This document shows positions 17,670 to 26,229 of a stretch of DNA of 64,000 nt, piece after piece. The position numbers and the translations under genes are program-made. This DNA comes from G958296245 sp965262055. Lineage in GTDB: Bacteria; Chloroflexota; Dehalococcoidia; Lucifugimonadales; G958296245. Location: NCBI GenBank assembly GCA_965262055.1, contig CBDHEI010000002.1, positions 558,001 through 622,000 on the forward strand, read 5' to 3'. Numbering within the stretch: position 1 is the stretch's first letter; every line of letters begins with the position of its first letter. The notes under the pieces are model-generated. The model had not been told where the DNA came from. It did no database searches and saw only the letters and a program-made list of their open reading frames with translations.

Positions 17670-18623
17670 ATGTCGCTGCTGATAGTCGGGTCGGTCGCGT
17701 ACGACTCGGTAGAGACGGGGGCCGGCAGCCGCAAGGACGCCCTTGGGGGTTCAGCCGCCTACGCCTCGGTCGCGGCCAGCTACTTCACGCCTGTGGGTAT
17801 CGTGGCCGTCGTCGGCGACGACTTCAGGACGCACGACCTGGAGCTGATACGGTCCCACGGCGTGGACACAGCCGGGCTGGAGCGCCGACCGGGCCGGACC
17901 TTCCGGTGGGCCGGTGTCTACGGCGCCGAGGACGTCAACACCCGTGAAACGCTGGATACGCAACTCAACGTCTTCGCAGACTTCGATCCCGTGCTGCGCC
18001 CGGAAGACCGCCGCCGGCCGTACGTCTTCCTCGCCAACATCGACCCGGAGCTCCAGATGTCGGTGCTGCAGCAGATGGAGGTCCGGCCCAGGATGGTCGC
18101 GCTGGACACGATGAACTTCTGGATAGAGGGCAAGGGTGACGCCCTGCGACAGGCCGTCGAGCAGGTCGACGTGCTCTTCGTGGACGAGGGCGAGGTGCGG
18201 GGCCTGACCGGGGAGACCAACCTGGTGAGAGCGGCGAGGGCGGTGCTTGAGATGGGGCCGTCGGCGGTGGTCGTCAAGCGCGGGGAGCACGGAGGGCTGC
18301 TGCTCCAAGGGGACTCCCTATTCGCCGTGCCGGCGCTGCCGCTGGAGAGCGTCGTGGACCCGACGGGCGCGGGAGACTCCTTCGCCGGCGGCTTCCTAGG
18401 CTACCTTGCAGCGTCCGGCGACCTGGGGCACGCGGCGTTCCGCAGGGCAGCCGCCGTCGGCTCCGTGATGGGCTCGTTCGCAGTAGAGAGCTTCAGCCTC
18501 GACCGGACTGCCTCACTGACCGACGATGACATCCGGGACCGGTTCGGGTCGCTGACGGAGCTGTGCGCCCTCCCGCCACCTGTGGACGGCAAGGCGCTGC
18601 CGCTGCGCGGCGGGTCAGAGTAG
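17670..18623 (+). CDS. PfkB family carbohydrate/nucleoside kinase
   Basis: A 317-residue ribokinase-fold kinase. It begins MSLLIVGSVAYDSVET, has the N-terminal GGSAAY glycine turn, and the C-terminal anion-hole signature DPTGAGDSFAGGFLGYLA with the catalytic Asp; VVVKRGEHGGLL precedes it. Substrate is not readable. Close homologues are often near sulfur-salvage genes in this kind of genome, and mtnA/mtnP lie 1.3 kb upstream, so a purine nucleoside or thiosugar is a possible substrate (inference only). It begins 16 bases after the rhodanese gene and ends 6 before the radical SAM gene. Confidence 0.88.
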   Translation: MSLLIVGSVAYDSVETGAGSRKDALGGSAAYASVAASYFTPVGIVAVVGDDFRTHDLELIRSHGVDTAGLERRPGRTFRWAGVYGAEDVNTRETLDTQLNVFADFDPVLRPEDRRRPYVFLANIDPELQMSVLQQMEVRPRMVALDTMNFWIEGKGDALRQAVEQVDVLFVDEGEVRGLTGETNLVRAARAVLEMGPSAVVVKRGEHGGLLLQGDSLFAVPALPLESVVDPTGAGDSFAGGFLGYLAASGDLGHAAFRRAAAVGSVMGSFAVESFSLDRTASLTDDDIRDRFGSLTELCALPPPVDGKALPLRGGSE

Positions 18624-18629
18624 CTGGAG

Positions 18630-20042
18630 ATGGCAACCGAGGCCAAGCGCAAGAAACAGGACGCGGACTACGTCTTCTACGAGCTGACCCGGAGCGTCTG
18701 CCCCAAGTGCCTGGAGACCATAGACGCCCAGATACTTATCAAAGACGGGCGCGTCGTGATGCGCAAGAGGTGCCCCGATCACGGCTGGTCCGAGGCGCTC
18801 ATTAGCTCGGACGCCGAGATGTACCTGGGCTCCCTGCGCTATAACAAGCCGGGCACGATGCCCCTGGGCTACAGCACTGAGGTGGTGGACGGCTGTCCGA
18901 AGGACTGCGGGCTCTGCCCCGAGCACAAGCAGCACACCTGCCTGGGGCTTATCGAGGTGAACAGCCACTGCAACCTCGACTGCCCGGTCTGCTTCGCCGA
19001 CGCGCAGCCGGGGTTCAGCCTGTCGATGCAACAGGTCGAGAGGATGCTGAACAGGTTCGTCGAGCTCGAGGGCGAGCCGGAGGTGGTGCAATTCAGCGGC
19101 GGTGAGCCGACGATACACCCCGACATCCTTCCGATGCTGCGGATGGCCTTCGACAAGGGCATCCCCGTCGTGATGCTCAACACGAACGGCATCCGCATCG
19201 CGCGCGACGACCGCTTCCTGGCCGGCCTCGCCGACATAGGCCCCACCATATACCTGCAGTTCGACGGCTTCTCCGCCCAGACGCACGAGGCCATGCGCGG
19301 GAAGGACCTGGTCGATGTGAAGCTGAAGGCGCTCGACCGGCTGGCTCAGGCTGGCCTCGACGTTGTGCTCGTGCCAGCCATCGAGAAGGGCGTGAACCAC
19401 CACGAGATCGGCGACATTGTCAGGTTCGGCATAGACCACCCCGCCGTGCACGGCATCGCCTTCCAGCCCGTCACCCACTCGGGCCGGTACGCGCCGTTCG
19501 ACCCGATGGACAGGGAGACCGTGGCGGACGTCATCCACGGCATAGCCGAGCAGACGGATGGCATGTTCGTGGAGAGCGACTTCGTGCCGGTGCCGTGCTG
19601 CCACCCCACCTGCCGCTCAGCCACCTACGCCTACGTCGAGAACGGCGAGGTGACGCCGCTCCCCAGGGTGGTGGACGTGGACAAGTATCTCGATTACATC
19701 ACGAACCGGACCCTACCCAATATACAGCCCGAGATCCTGGAGGCGCTGGAGGGGCTGTGGTCGGCGTCGTCGGTACCGGGCACGGAGGCCGCGGCCCGGC
19801 GGTTCGACTGCGCGGCGTGCAACCTGTCCTTCTCCAACGAGACGGCATACCTGAAGAGCCACGTCTTCATGATCGTCGTTCAGGGGTTCGCAGACGCGTA
19901 CACGATGGACCTGAAGGCGCTGATGAAGTGCTGCATAGGGGAGCTGGTACCGGACGGGCGCATCATCCCATTCTGCGCGTACAACAGCGTGGGTTATAGG
20001 GAGAAGGTGCGCCGGGCGTTGATAGCGGGGCAGATGGCTTGA
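18630..20042 (+). CDS. Radical SAM protein, tetraether-lipid-synthase (Tes)/MJ0619-like
   Basis: A 470-residue radical SAM enzyme. An N-terminal zinc-ribbon-like segment (SVCPKCLETIDAQ, then MRKRCPDHGW) is followed by VDGCPKDCGLCPEHKQHTC and the cluster motif SHCNLDCPVCFA (CxxxCxxC) near residue 113; FSGGEPTIHPDI is the GGE SAM-binding motif. A C-terminal Cys-rich part (PCCHPTCRS, DCAACNLSF, KCCIGELVPDGRIIPFCAYN) may hold further metal sites. This arrangement is shared by archaeal tetraether lipid synthase and the MJ0619 pterin methylase group. The lgt gene follows. Radical SAM is certain; the reaction is not. Confidence 0.88.
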   Translation: MATEAKRKKQDADYVFYELTRSVCPKCLETIDAQILIKDGRVVMRKRCPDHGWSEALISSDAEMYLGSLRYNKPGTMPLGYSTEVVDGCPKDCGLCPEHKQHTCLGLIEVNSHCNLDCPVCFADAQPGFSLSMQQVERMLNRFVELEGEPEVVQFSGGEPTIHPDILPMLRMAFDKGIPVVMLNTNGIRIARDDRFLAGLADIGPTIYLQFDGFSAQTHEAMRGKDLVDVKLKALDRLAQAGLDVVLVPAIEKGVNHHEIGDIVRFGIDHPAVHGIAFQPVTHSGRYAPFDPMDRETVADVIHGIAEQTDGMFVESDFVPVPCCHPTCRSATYAYVENGEVTPLPRVVDVDKYLDYITNRTLPNIQPEILEALEGLWSASSVPGTEAAARRFDCAACNLSFSNETAYLKSHVFMIVVQGFADAYTMDLKALMKCCIGELVPDGRIIPFCAYNSVGYREKVRRALIAGQMA

Positions 20043-20086
20043 TGTACGTAGGCCGTTGGGAATGCTGACACATAGGGCCTGAGACT

Positions 20087-20860
20087 TTGGAGCCTCTTGT
20101 CTTCGACATAGGGCCGGTACAGTTCCACGCCTACACGGTCTGCATGGTTACGGCCGTGGTGGTGGGAGGGTGGCTGACCTACCGCGAGGCCCAGCGGCGG
20201 ATGCGGCTCACGGAGGAGACGCTGGCAGTCGTCTCCATCGGGCTGCTCAGCGGCATCCTAGGGGCCAAGCTAGGCATGATAGTGTTCCTCGGGCCGGCGG
20301 AGTTCTGGCGCCTCCTACCCACGATTCCGTCCCACGGCGCCACGCTGTCGGGGGCCCTGATCGGCGGCACTATCGGCGTCGTGCTCGCCGAGCGCGCGCT
20401 CGGCGTCAAGAAGTGCACCGGCGACCTCATTGCGCCGTTTCTGCCGCTCGGACAGGCCATCGGGCGGCTGGGCAACTTCCTGGCAGCCGACGCCTACGGT
20501 ACCCCAACCTCGCTGCCGTGGGGCGTTTATCAGGCAGGTGCGTTTCGCCACCCCACCGCGCTGTACGAGATGGCGCTCGACCTCGTGCTCTTCGCCTTCC
20601 TGTGGCGGCGCCGCCTCACGTCGTTCCGGGACACCGAGCTGTTCAGCATTTACGTCGTGGGGTACGCGCTCATACGCTTTCCGCTGGAGTTCCTGCGGTA
20701 CCAGCCGACCCCGCGCGACTTCCTGGGGCTCACGCTGGTGCAGTGGCTGTGCATCGCCGCCGTCATCGCGTTCGGCTACCGCCTGTACCTGCAGCGCAAA
20801 GGGGTGTCGTGTATCTGCGACCTGCTGCCCAGGTTCGGACGCCGGGAGAGCGCAGCGTGA
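20087..20860 (+). CDS. lgt: Prolipoprotein diacylglyceryl transferase (Lgt) family
   Basis: A 257-residue polytopic membrane enzyme that moves diacylglycerol from phosphatidylglycerol to the lipobox Cys of prolipoproteins. Seen: IGPVQFHAYTVCM at the N-terminus, the SHGATLSGALIG segment holding the conserved His, and the signature AIGRLGNFLAADAYG, which keeps the essential Arg, Asn and Gly but differs from the usual NxExxG part (A-A-D). RHPTALYE and FPLEFLRY follow. Start is TTG at 20087. The altered signature leaves open an Lgt-like paralogue. Confidence 0.82.
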   Translation: MEPLVFDIGPVQFHAYTVCMVTAVVVGGWLTYREAQRRMRLTEETLAVVSIGLLSGILGAKLGMIVFLGPAEFWRLLPTIPSHGATLSGALIGGTIGVVLAERALGVKKCTGDLIAPFLPLGQAIGRLGNFLAADAYGTPTSLPWGVYQAGAFRHPTALYEMALDLVLFAFLWRRRLTSFRDTELFSIYVVGYALIRFPLEFLRYQPTPRDFLGLTLVQWLCIAAVIAFGYRLYLQRKGVSCICDLLPRFGRRESAA

Positions 20861-20903
20861 AGGAGCAGCCTGCGTATGCAGTTACTGCACGGGGTGCAAT
20901 GGC

Positions 20904-21293
20904 ATGAGTGAGCAAGCGCGTATCTGCAAGAGTTGCGGCCGGGAGAACCAGGGGCACGCCAAGTTCTGCGCCCAGTGCGGCGCGGAGCTCGCTCCGTTCG
21001 GCATGCGGAACTTCCTCATCGCGGCCGGCCTCACTGTGCTTCCCTTCGCCGCCACGCCGATCGTCCTCGTGACGTGGACTGCTGCAGACTCCGGTGGCGG
21101 TGACTACGATGTACTCAGCGCCGCCCTGCTCAGCATCCTTGCGATACCGGTCTACCTGCTGATAGGAGGGATAACGAGCGCGGTGGTATGGCGCAGAAAC
21201 CGTTCCGCCGCCGCGGGCGTCCTCGCAGGCCTGGGAGTCGGGACGATGGCGGGAGTGGCGTCGTGCTTCGCCTCGCTTAGCGCATTCGGATAG
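20904..21293 (+). CDS. Zinc-ribbon membrane protein
   Basis: A 129-residue protein with an N-terminal zinc ribbon (CKSCGRENQGHAKFCAQCG, two CxxC knuckles within residues 8-26) followed by two or three hydrophobic segments (FLIAAGLTVLPFAATPIVLV; LLSILAIPVYLLIGGI; AGVLAGLGVGTMAGVASCF). No function is known for such double-CxxC/TM proteins. ATG 20904 is chosen because it immediately precedes the ribbon and has GGGGTG upstream. The frame is open far upstream across lgt but in the wrong frame for that gene. Confidence 0.75.
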   Translation: MSEQARICKSCGRENQGHAKFCAQCGAELAPFGMRNFLIAAGLTVLPFAATPIVLVTWTAADSGGGDYDVLSAALLSILAIPVYLLIGGITSAVVWRRNRSAAAGVLAGLGVGTMAGVASCFASLSAFG

Positions 21294-21365
21294 GACTGAG
21301 GTGCTTCGCCTCCGCAATTGGTATCATACGCGGAGCCTGAGAGAGGCCCGGGCGCGCTGCACAGC

Positions 21366-21388
21366 CCTCTCCCGCTAGACGGGAGAGG
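21366..21388. repeat. Perfect 9-bp hairpin in the ahcY leader
   Basis: CCTCTCCCG-ctaga-CGGGAGAGG is a perfect nine-base-pair inverted repeat 33 bases before the ahcY GTG. It could be an RNA structure in the leader or one copy of a dispersed GC palindrome. No known SAM or SAH riboswitch consensus was recognised around it. Confidence 0.55.
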
Positions 21389-21421
21389 AGAACCCGGAGC
21401 GGGCGCATTGGAGGTATCAGA

Positions 21422-22693
21422 GTGACAACCGGTACATACAGGGGCGACGTCAGCGACCTGACGCTCGCCCGCGACGGGGTGCGGCGAATAGAGTGGGCGG
21501 CGCGGGAGATGCCGGTCGTCCGGCACATACGCGAGAGGTTCTCTCGTGAGCGCCCGTTCGAAGGCGTGCGAATCGCGGCGTGCCTGCACGTCACGACGGA
21601 GACGGCCAACCTGGCGCTGGCGCTGCGGGACGGCGGCGCCGAGGTGGTTCTGTGCGCCAGCAACCCGCTCAGCACGCAGGACGACACGGCGGCCGCGCTG
21701 GTGGCCGAGTACGGCATCGCGACCTACGCCGTGAACGGCGAGAGCAACGAGACGTACTACCAGCACATCAACTCGGCGCTCGACGACCGCCCCCAGATCA
21801 CCATGGACGACGGCGCCGACCTGGTCGCAACGCTGCACACGTCCCGCTCCGAGCTGCTGGAGGGGGTGCTGGGAGGCACGGAAGAGACGACCACCGGCGT
21901 CATCCGGCTGACCAGCCTGGCCGAGGAGGGGAAGCTGAGGTACCCGATAGTCGCGGTCAACGACGCCGACACCAAGCACTTCTTCGACAACCGCTACGGC
22001 ACCGGCCAGAGCACCATCGACGGTATCACCCGCGCGACGAACGTGCTGTGGGCGGGCAAGCGGGTCGTCATCTGCGGCTACGGCTGGTGCGGACGCGGCG
22101 TCGCCCTGCGGGCCCGAGGCCTCGGCGCCCACACCATCGTCACCGAGGTGGACCCGGTCAAGGCGCTGGAAGCTGTCATGGACGGACACCAGGTCATGCC
22201 CATGATCGAGGCCGCGAAGGTGGGCGACATATTCATCACGCTGACCGGCGGGTTCAAGGCGATCGGAGCCGAGCACATCGAGGTGATGAAGGACGGGGCG
22301 ATCGTGGCCAACAGCGGCCACTTCAACGTGGAGATCGACATCGAGAGCATGGAGGCCATGTCCGAGACCAAGCAGAAGGTGCGTCCGCATGTCGAGGAGT
22401 ACGTGATGGAGGACTCGCGCCGCCTCTACCTGCTTGGGGAAGGCCGCCTCATCAACCTGGCGGCGGCGGAGGGGCACCCGTCGGCTGTGATGGACATGAG
22501 CTTCGCAAACCAGGCCCTGTCGGCGGAGTACCTCGTCCAGTACGGCCACAACCTGGAGCGCAAGGTGCACCCGGTGCCCAGGGACATCGACAGGGAGATC
22601 GGCCGGCTGAAGCTGCAGTCGATGGGCATCGCCATAGACACGCTGACCGACGAGCAGCAGAAATACCTGGAGAGCTGGGAGTCCGGGACGTAG
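21422..22693 (+). CDS. ahcY: Adenosylhomocysteinase
   Basis: Hydrolyses S-adenosylhomocysteine to adenosine and homocysteine, an NAD-dependent step of the methyl cycle. The 423-residue protein shows ACLHVTTETANLALAL and CASNPLSTQDDTAAAL near the N-terminus, TTTGVIRL, NDADTKHFFDNRYGTGQST, the NAD fold VICGYGWCGRGVALRA, NSGHFNVEID, and the C-terminal HPSAVMDMSFANQAL. GTG at 21422 has GGAGG eight bases upstream. metK follows 57 bases later, so the two probably form one operon. Confidence 0.96.
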   Translation: MTTGTYRGDVSDLTLARDGVRRIEWAAREMPVVRHIRERFSRERPFEGVRIAACLHVTTETANLALALRDGGAEVVLCASNPLSTQDDTAAALVAEYGIATYAVNGESNETYYQHINSALDDRPQITMDDGADLVATLHTSRSELLEGVLGGTEETTTGVIRLTSLAEEGKLRYPIVAVNDADTKHFFDNRYGTGQSTIDGITRATNVLWAGKRVVICGYGWCGRGVALRARGLGAHTIVTEVDPVKALEAVMDGHQVMPMIEAAKVGDIFITLTGGFKAIGAEHIEVMKDGAIVANSGHFNVEIDIESMEAMSETKQKVRPHVEEYVMEDSRRLYLLGEGRLINLAAAEGHPSAVMDMSFANQALSAEYLVQYGHNLERKVHPVPRDIDREIGRLKLQSMGIAIDTLTDEQQKYLESWESGT

Positions 22694-22750
22694 GGGACGG
22701 GTTTCCGTCCCATCGCCCTTACGCTCGCGCAACAGGAAGGATACAGAGTC

Positions 22751-23995
22751 ATGCCGTTGAGCTTTAGAGAGTCACCATCGTACCTGGTCACGTCGGAGTC
22801 GGTCACCGAGGGGCACCCCGACAAGTTGTGCGACCAGATCTCCGACGCCATCCTGGATGCCTTTCTGCAGATCGACCCCATGGCGCGTGTCGCGTGCGAG
22901 GTCTGCGTCACAACCGGCCTCGTCGTGGTCATGGGCGAGATCACGATCGAGAAGGGGTACGTTGACATCCCGAGCGTCGTGCGCCAGACGTTGAGGGACG
23001 CCGGCTACCATGACTCCTCCTACGGGTTCGACTACCAGTCCTGCGGCGTGGTCGTGGCGGTGCAAGAGCAGTCCCCCGACATAGCCCACGGCGTGAACGT
23101 GGCCCTCGAGTTCAGGGACGAGCAGACGAGCTACGTCGAGAGCCCGGAGGCTGTGGGCGCCGGCGACCAGGGGATGATGGTCGGGTTTGCTTGCAACGAG
23201 ACGGACGAGCTGATGCCCCTACCGATCGCTCTGTCGCACAAGCTGTGCTACAAGATGGCCCAGGTGCGCAAGGACGGCGTGCTCCCGTACCTGCGGCCCG
23301 ACGGCAAGGCGCAGGTGACCGTGGAGTACGCGTTCGGCCAGCCCAAGCGCGTGCATACGGTGTTGATGAGCAGCCAGCACAGCCCCGAGGTGAGCCAGTC
23401 GGTGATAGAGCGCGACCTGATAGAGCAGGTGGCGCTCGAGGTGATCCCTCGCGAGCTGCTCGACGGGGACACGGTCTACCACGTCAACCCGTCCGGCCGG
23501 TTCGTGATCGGCGGCCCCGTGGGCGACACGGGACTGACGGGGCGCAAGATACTTGTGGACACCTACGGCGGCGTAGCCAGGCACGGAGGCGGGGCGTTCT
23601 CCGGCAAGGACCCGACCAAGGTGGACCGCTCGGCTGCGTACGCGGCGAGGTACGTAGCGAAGAACGTCGTGGCCGCCGGTCTCGCGGACCGCGCCGAGGT
23701 GCAGGTGTCGTACGGAATCGGGATAGCGAAGCCGATATCCGTCTCGGTGGAGACGTTCGGCACGAACAAGGTCCCCGACTCCAGGATAGTCGACCTGATC
23801 GACAAGCACTTCGACCTGCGTCCGGGCGCCATCATCAAGAAGCTGGACCTACGGCGGCCGATCTACAAGCCGACCGCCGCCTACGGCCACTTCGGTCGGG
23901 CCGACATAGACCTGCCATGGGAGGAGACCGACAGGGCCGCCGTGCTCCGGCGCGAGGGCTTCATGACGGAGGCCGGCAAAGCGGCGGGCTCGTAG
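22751..23995 (+). CDS. metK: S-adenosylmethionine synthetase
   Basis: Makes SAM from methionine and ATP. The 414-residue protein carries SESVTEGHPDKLCDQISDA at residues 16-34, the ATP loop GAGDQGMMVGFA, the phosphate loop GGGAFSGKDPTKVDRSAAY near residue 280, and the C-terminal AYGHFGR with DLPWEETDR. All three domains are present and length is normal. It follows ahcY, so methyl-group activation and product recycling are linked. AGGAAGG precedes the ATG. Confidence 0.97.
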   Translation: MPLSFRESPSYLVTSESVTEGHPDKLCDQISDAILDAFLQIDPMARVACEVCVTTGLVVVMGEITIEKGYVDIPSVVRQTLRDAGYHDSSYGFDYQSCGVVVAVQEQSPDIAHGVNVALEFRDEQTSYVESPEAVGAGDQGMMVGFACNETDELMPLPIALSHKLCYKMAQVRKDGVLPYLRPDGKAQVTVEYAFGQPKRVHTVLMSSQHSPEVSQSVIERDLIEQVALEVIPRELLDGDTVYHVNPSGRFVIGGPVGDTGLTGRKILVDTYGGVARHGGGAFSGKDPTKVDRSAAYAARYVAKNVVAAGLADRAEVQVSYGIGIAKPISVSVETFGTNKVPDSRIVDLIDKHFDLRPGAIIKKLDLRRPIYKPTAAYGHFGRADIDLPWEETDRAAVLRREGFMTEAGKAAGS

Positions 23996-24216
23996 GCGCC
24001 AGTATCCGATACCAAGGCGTTTGACGCTGATAGCGGTCTGTTACACTTATACCTACTAGGAGGCACGCACTCGCTGCGTGGGTGAGGCAACAGAGGGTAT
24101 CTTGATCCTACTCGGTCGGGTATCTACACACGAAGGGATGCGAGACGGCGTTGAAGAGAACGCTGCGTGCTCGGCTAGGTCCCTCGGCCGCAGCCCCTAC
24201 GTCACTAGGCCTGCCA

Positions 24217-25014
24217 ATGACCACCTCAAAAGTCACATTCGAAAACCCGCCGATCAGTGAGGTTGTGATAGCCATTTATTTCAATCCGCCGCTTGCTAAC
24301 TTTCGTAGTCAGCACGTTGGGCTCTTCTGGGAAAGGATAAAGGAGGAATTTCCCGTTGCCCAGCAACAGATCCCTCTAGGAGTCATAGCTAACGTCGGCG
24401 CCGACGAACCATTCCCCATGCCACGATACTGGTTCATCGCAGACGACGATGTCAATCTCATACAAATCCAAAAGGATGCGTTCATCTTCAATTGGCGCCG
24501 TCGAGGTGACAATCAGTACCCAGGTTTCCATATGCACATCAAACCCATCTTCGACAGACTCTACGGCCAATTTGAAACCTTCATGCGAACGGAGGTTGGC
24601 ATACCTGAAGTGTCTGTAGACCTATGTGAGCTAACCTACGTGGATACCATTGAGCAGTGTGACTATTGGCGCGGGCCTGCAGACACTCGCAATGTGATTC
24701 CTTTCTTCTCGAATCCCTTATCTGGGGTGGAGGGAGCTGCAAATAGCGCCTTCGATTGTAGCTATGCCTACTCTATGGGAGACGGGCTTGCGCTCTCCGT
24801 CAGGATGCGCAGCATGGTTGATCCACAACGGTCCGGTCGGCCAGTGATGGCGCTTGAGATGAAGGCCAATAAGAGATTCGGGGGAGTCCAGAAAACAAAT
24901 GTGGATGGTTGGTTCGAACGCGCCCACGACACGATAATCAGGTACTTCATGACCTTGACAAGTGAAGATGTGCAGCGTGAGCATTGGGGGATCCAAACGG
25001 AGAACGTGGGATGA
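24217..25014 (+). CDS. TIGR04255 family protein, first gene of a three-gene cassette
   Basis: A 265-residue protein with the TIGR04255 N-terminal pattern FENPPISEVVIAIYFNPP, then HVGLFWERIKEEFP and PRYWFIADDDVNLIQIQKDAFIFNWRRRG. Function of the family is unknown. GC content is about 50%, well below the flanking metK and SDR genes, pointing to horizontal transfer. The next two genes overlap it and each other by four bases, so all three are translationally coupled. Start is uncertain: ATG 24217 sits right before the conserved N-terminus; a start 66 bases upstream is possible. A TTGACG-like sequence lies near 24021. Confidence 0.85.
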   Translation: MTTSKVTFENPPISEVVIAIYFNPPLANFRSQHVGLFWERIKEEFPVAQQQIPLGVIANVGADEPFPMPRYWFIADDDVNLIQIQKDAFIFNWRRRGDNQYPGFHMHIKPIFDRLYGQFETFMRTEVGIPEVSVDLCELTYVDTIEQCDYWRGPADTRNVIPFFSNPLSGVEGAANSAFDCSYAYSMGDGLALSVRMRSMVDPQRSGRPVMALEMKANKRFGGVQKTNVDGWFERAHDTIIRYFMTLTSEDVQREHWGIQTENVG

Positions 25015-25751
25015 CCACTGCTGCAACAGCGATAACCCCACTGCAAGGCATGCCTGCCCATAGGGCAAATGTTAATCTAGAGACTTCTCCCCGAACAGTG
25101 CAATGGGCCTTCGATCTTTTGGCACATGACGTCAACAAGCCTTTCCAGTCAATGGAGCCATCGGTCAGCATTTGTGAGATGATCTCTCCCGTCCTAGAAA
25201 CTGAATCACATGACACCCTATCGGAGATGGGCAACCTCCAATGCGAATACAGGCTACGAGCCCTACAGCCTATCTGGTACTCTACTAGCCCACCAAGTGC
25301 CTACTCCGATTCCTTGATAGTGGAGTTGGAGGAGCCATTCGATCTTCTAGAGAGATACTACGCCGAATCCCTAAAGCGAGCCCAAGACGCTTCGGATGTC
25401 CGTCGGGCCTACCGGCGCCGAATCGACGAATTGGGTAGGTTGGCCATAGAGGAAGATATCTCGTGGAACGAGGCTTCCGAACAGGACTTCTGGACATTCG
25501 TAGGAGCGCCAGTATCTTCAAGGCAATCTGGTCTCGTGCTGATGGACAATGGAAACCTCCGTGCAGTGTGGAAAGGAGACGATGAGAGCCATATTGGCCT
25601 CCACTTTCTCGGCAGTCAGTGGGTGAGATATGTGATTTTCAAGCGCCGCGAGGCGAGCAGGCATATTTCACGCGTCGCCGGGACCGACACGCTTGAAGGG
25701 ATTAGGAAACAGATTCGCGCGTTCGACCTTGTGTCTCTGGTGAACGGGTGA
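25011..25751 (+). CDS. Hypothetical protein, second gene of TIGR04255 cassette
   Basis: A 246-residue protein of unknown function. The central part is a predicted helical stretch (YYAESLKRAQDASDVRRAYRRRIDEL), and the C-terminal part has a conserved-looking strand block, LVLMDNGNLRAVWKGD, then HIGLHFLGSQWVRYVIFKRR. No signal peptide or membrane segment is seen, so it is probably cytoplasmic. ATG 25011 overlaps the TIGR04255 stop as ATGA. Low GC like its partners. I have no functional assignment; coupling suggests that the three products act together. Confidence 0.8.
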   Translation: MTTAATAITPLQGMPAHRANVNLETSPRTVQWAFDLLAHDVNKPFQSMEPSVSICEMISPVLETESHDTLSEMGNLQCEYRLRALQPIWYSTSPPSAYSDSLIVELEEPFDLLERYYAESLKRAQDASDVRRAYRRRIDELGRLAIEEDISWNEASEQDFWTFVGAPVSSRQSGLVLMDNGNLRAVWKGDDESHIGLHFLGSQWVRYVIFKRREASRHISRVAGTDTLEGIRKQIRAFDLVSLVNG

Positions 25752-26194
25752 CTGCGCAGGACCTTCCCGACGAAGACAACATTGTCCGGTACGCAAAACC
25801 GACTCAGGTCCTCGAAGGCAGGGTGGACGGTTCCGCGTTTCTACTCAAGGAGAACGAGTCAGGGCTCTCAGTGAACTGGCTCGAGTACTTCGACGACCGG
25901 ACAATGCCCCAGCAGCTAGTTGAGATTAGACGCCTGATTCGACTGACCCTAAGACGGACCGGCTTGTTTGCGGAGTTGAACGTGGGGGAAACGCGGAAAC
26001 ACGTCGGTGACCTGGCGGATGAGCTTCGCTTCGTTCACAGCCCGCTGGACCCGGAAGATGGCTTCGAAGCCGATCCTTCCCATAGCGAGGTTGTGGGACT
26101 ACCTCCAGGGGACACCCCAGAGGCAGAGCTGATAGGTGACATGATCGCGGAGCGCGTAACCGAAGTCCATCCGGCGTTGGGAAGAGGTTCTTAA
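25748..26194 (+). CDS. Hypothetical protein, third gene of TIGR04255 cassette
   Basis: A 148-residue protein of unknown function starting with GTG that overlaps the previous stop (GTGA). Notable stretch: LKENESGLSVNWLEYF, then QLVEIRRLIRLTLRRTGLFAELNVGET and a C-terminal SEVVGLPPGDTPEAELIGDMIAERV. Acidic and lacking membrane segments. GC is slightly higher than in the two upstream genes but below the SDR gene, which begins 36 bases later with its own ribosome site. Confidence 0.78.
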   Translation: MTAQDLPDEDNIVRYAKPTQVLEGRVDGSAFLLKENESGLSVNWLEYFDDRTMPQQLVEIRRLIRLTLRRTGLFAELNVGETRKHVGDLADELRFVHSPLDPEDGFEADPSHSEVVGLPPGDTPEAELIGDMIAERVTEVHPALGRGS

Positions 26195-26229
26195 GCTCCT
26201 AGCGTCGACAGGTACGGGAGGACGATATC

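Noticed and set aside
20430..20903. Upstream extension of the zinc-ribbon gene with Cys-rich ACVCSYCTGCNG
   Set aside because: It overlaps lgt in another frame and the extension has no family features; the ATG at 20904 directly precedes the ribbon.
21300..21421. SAM or SAH riboswitch before ahcY
   Set aside because: A hairpin exists, but none of the known aptamer consensus blocks could be matched.
24078..24260. 60-residue GTG frame before the TIGR04255 gene
   Set aside because: AGGAGG lies near, but composition is unremarkable and it overlaps the clear N-terminus of the next gene.
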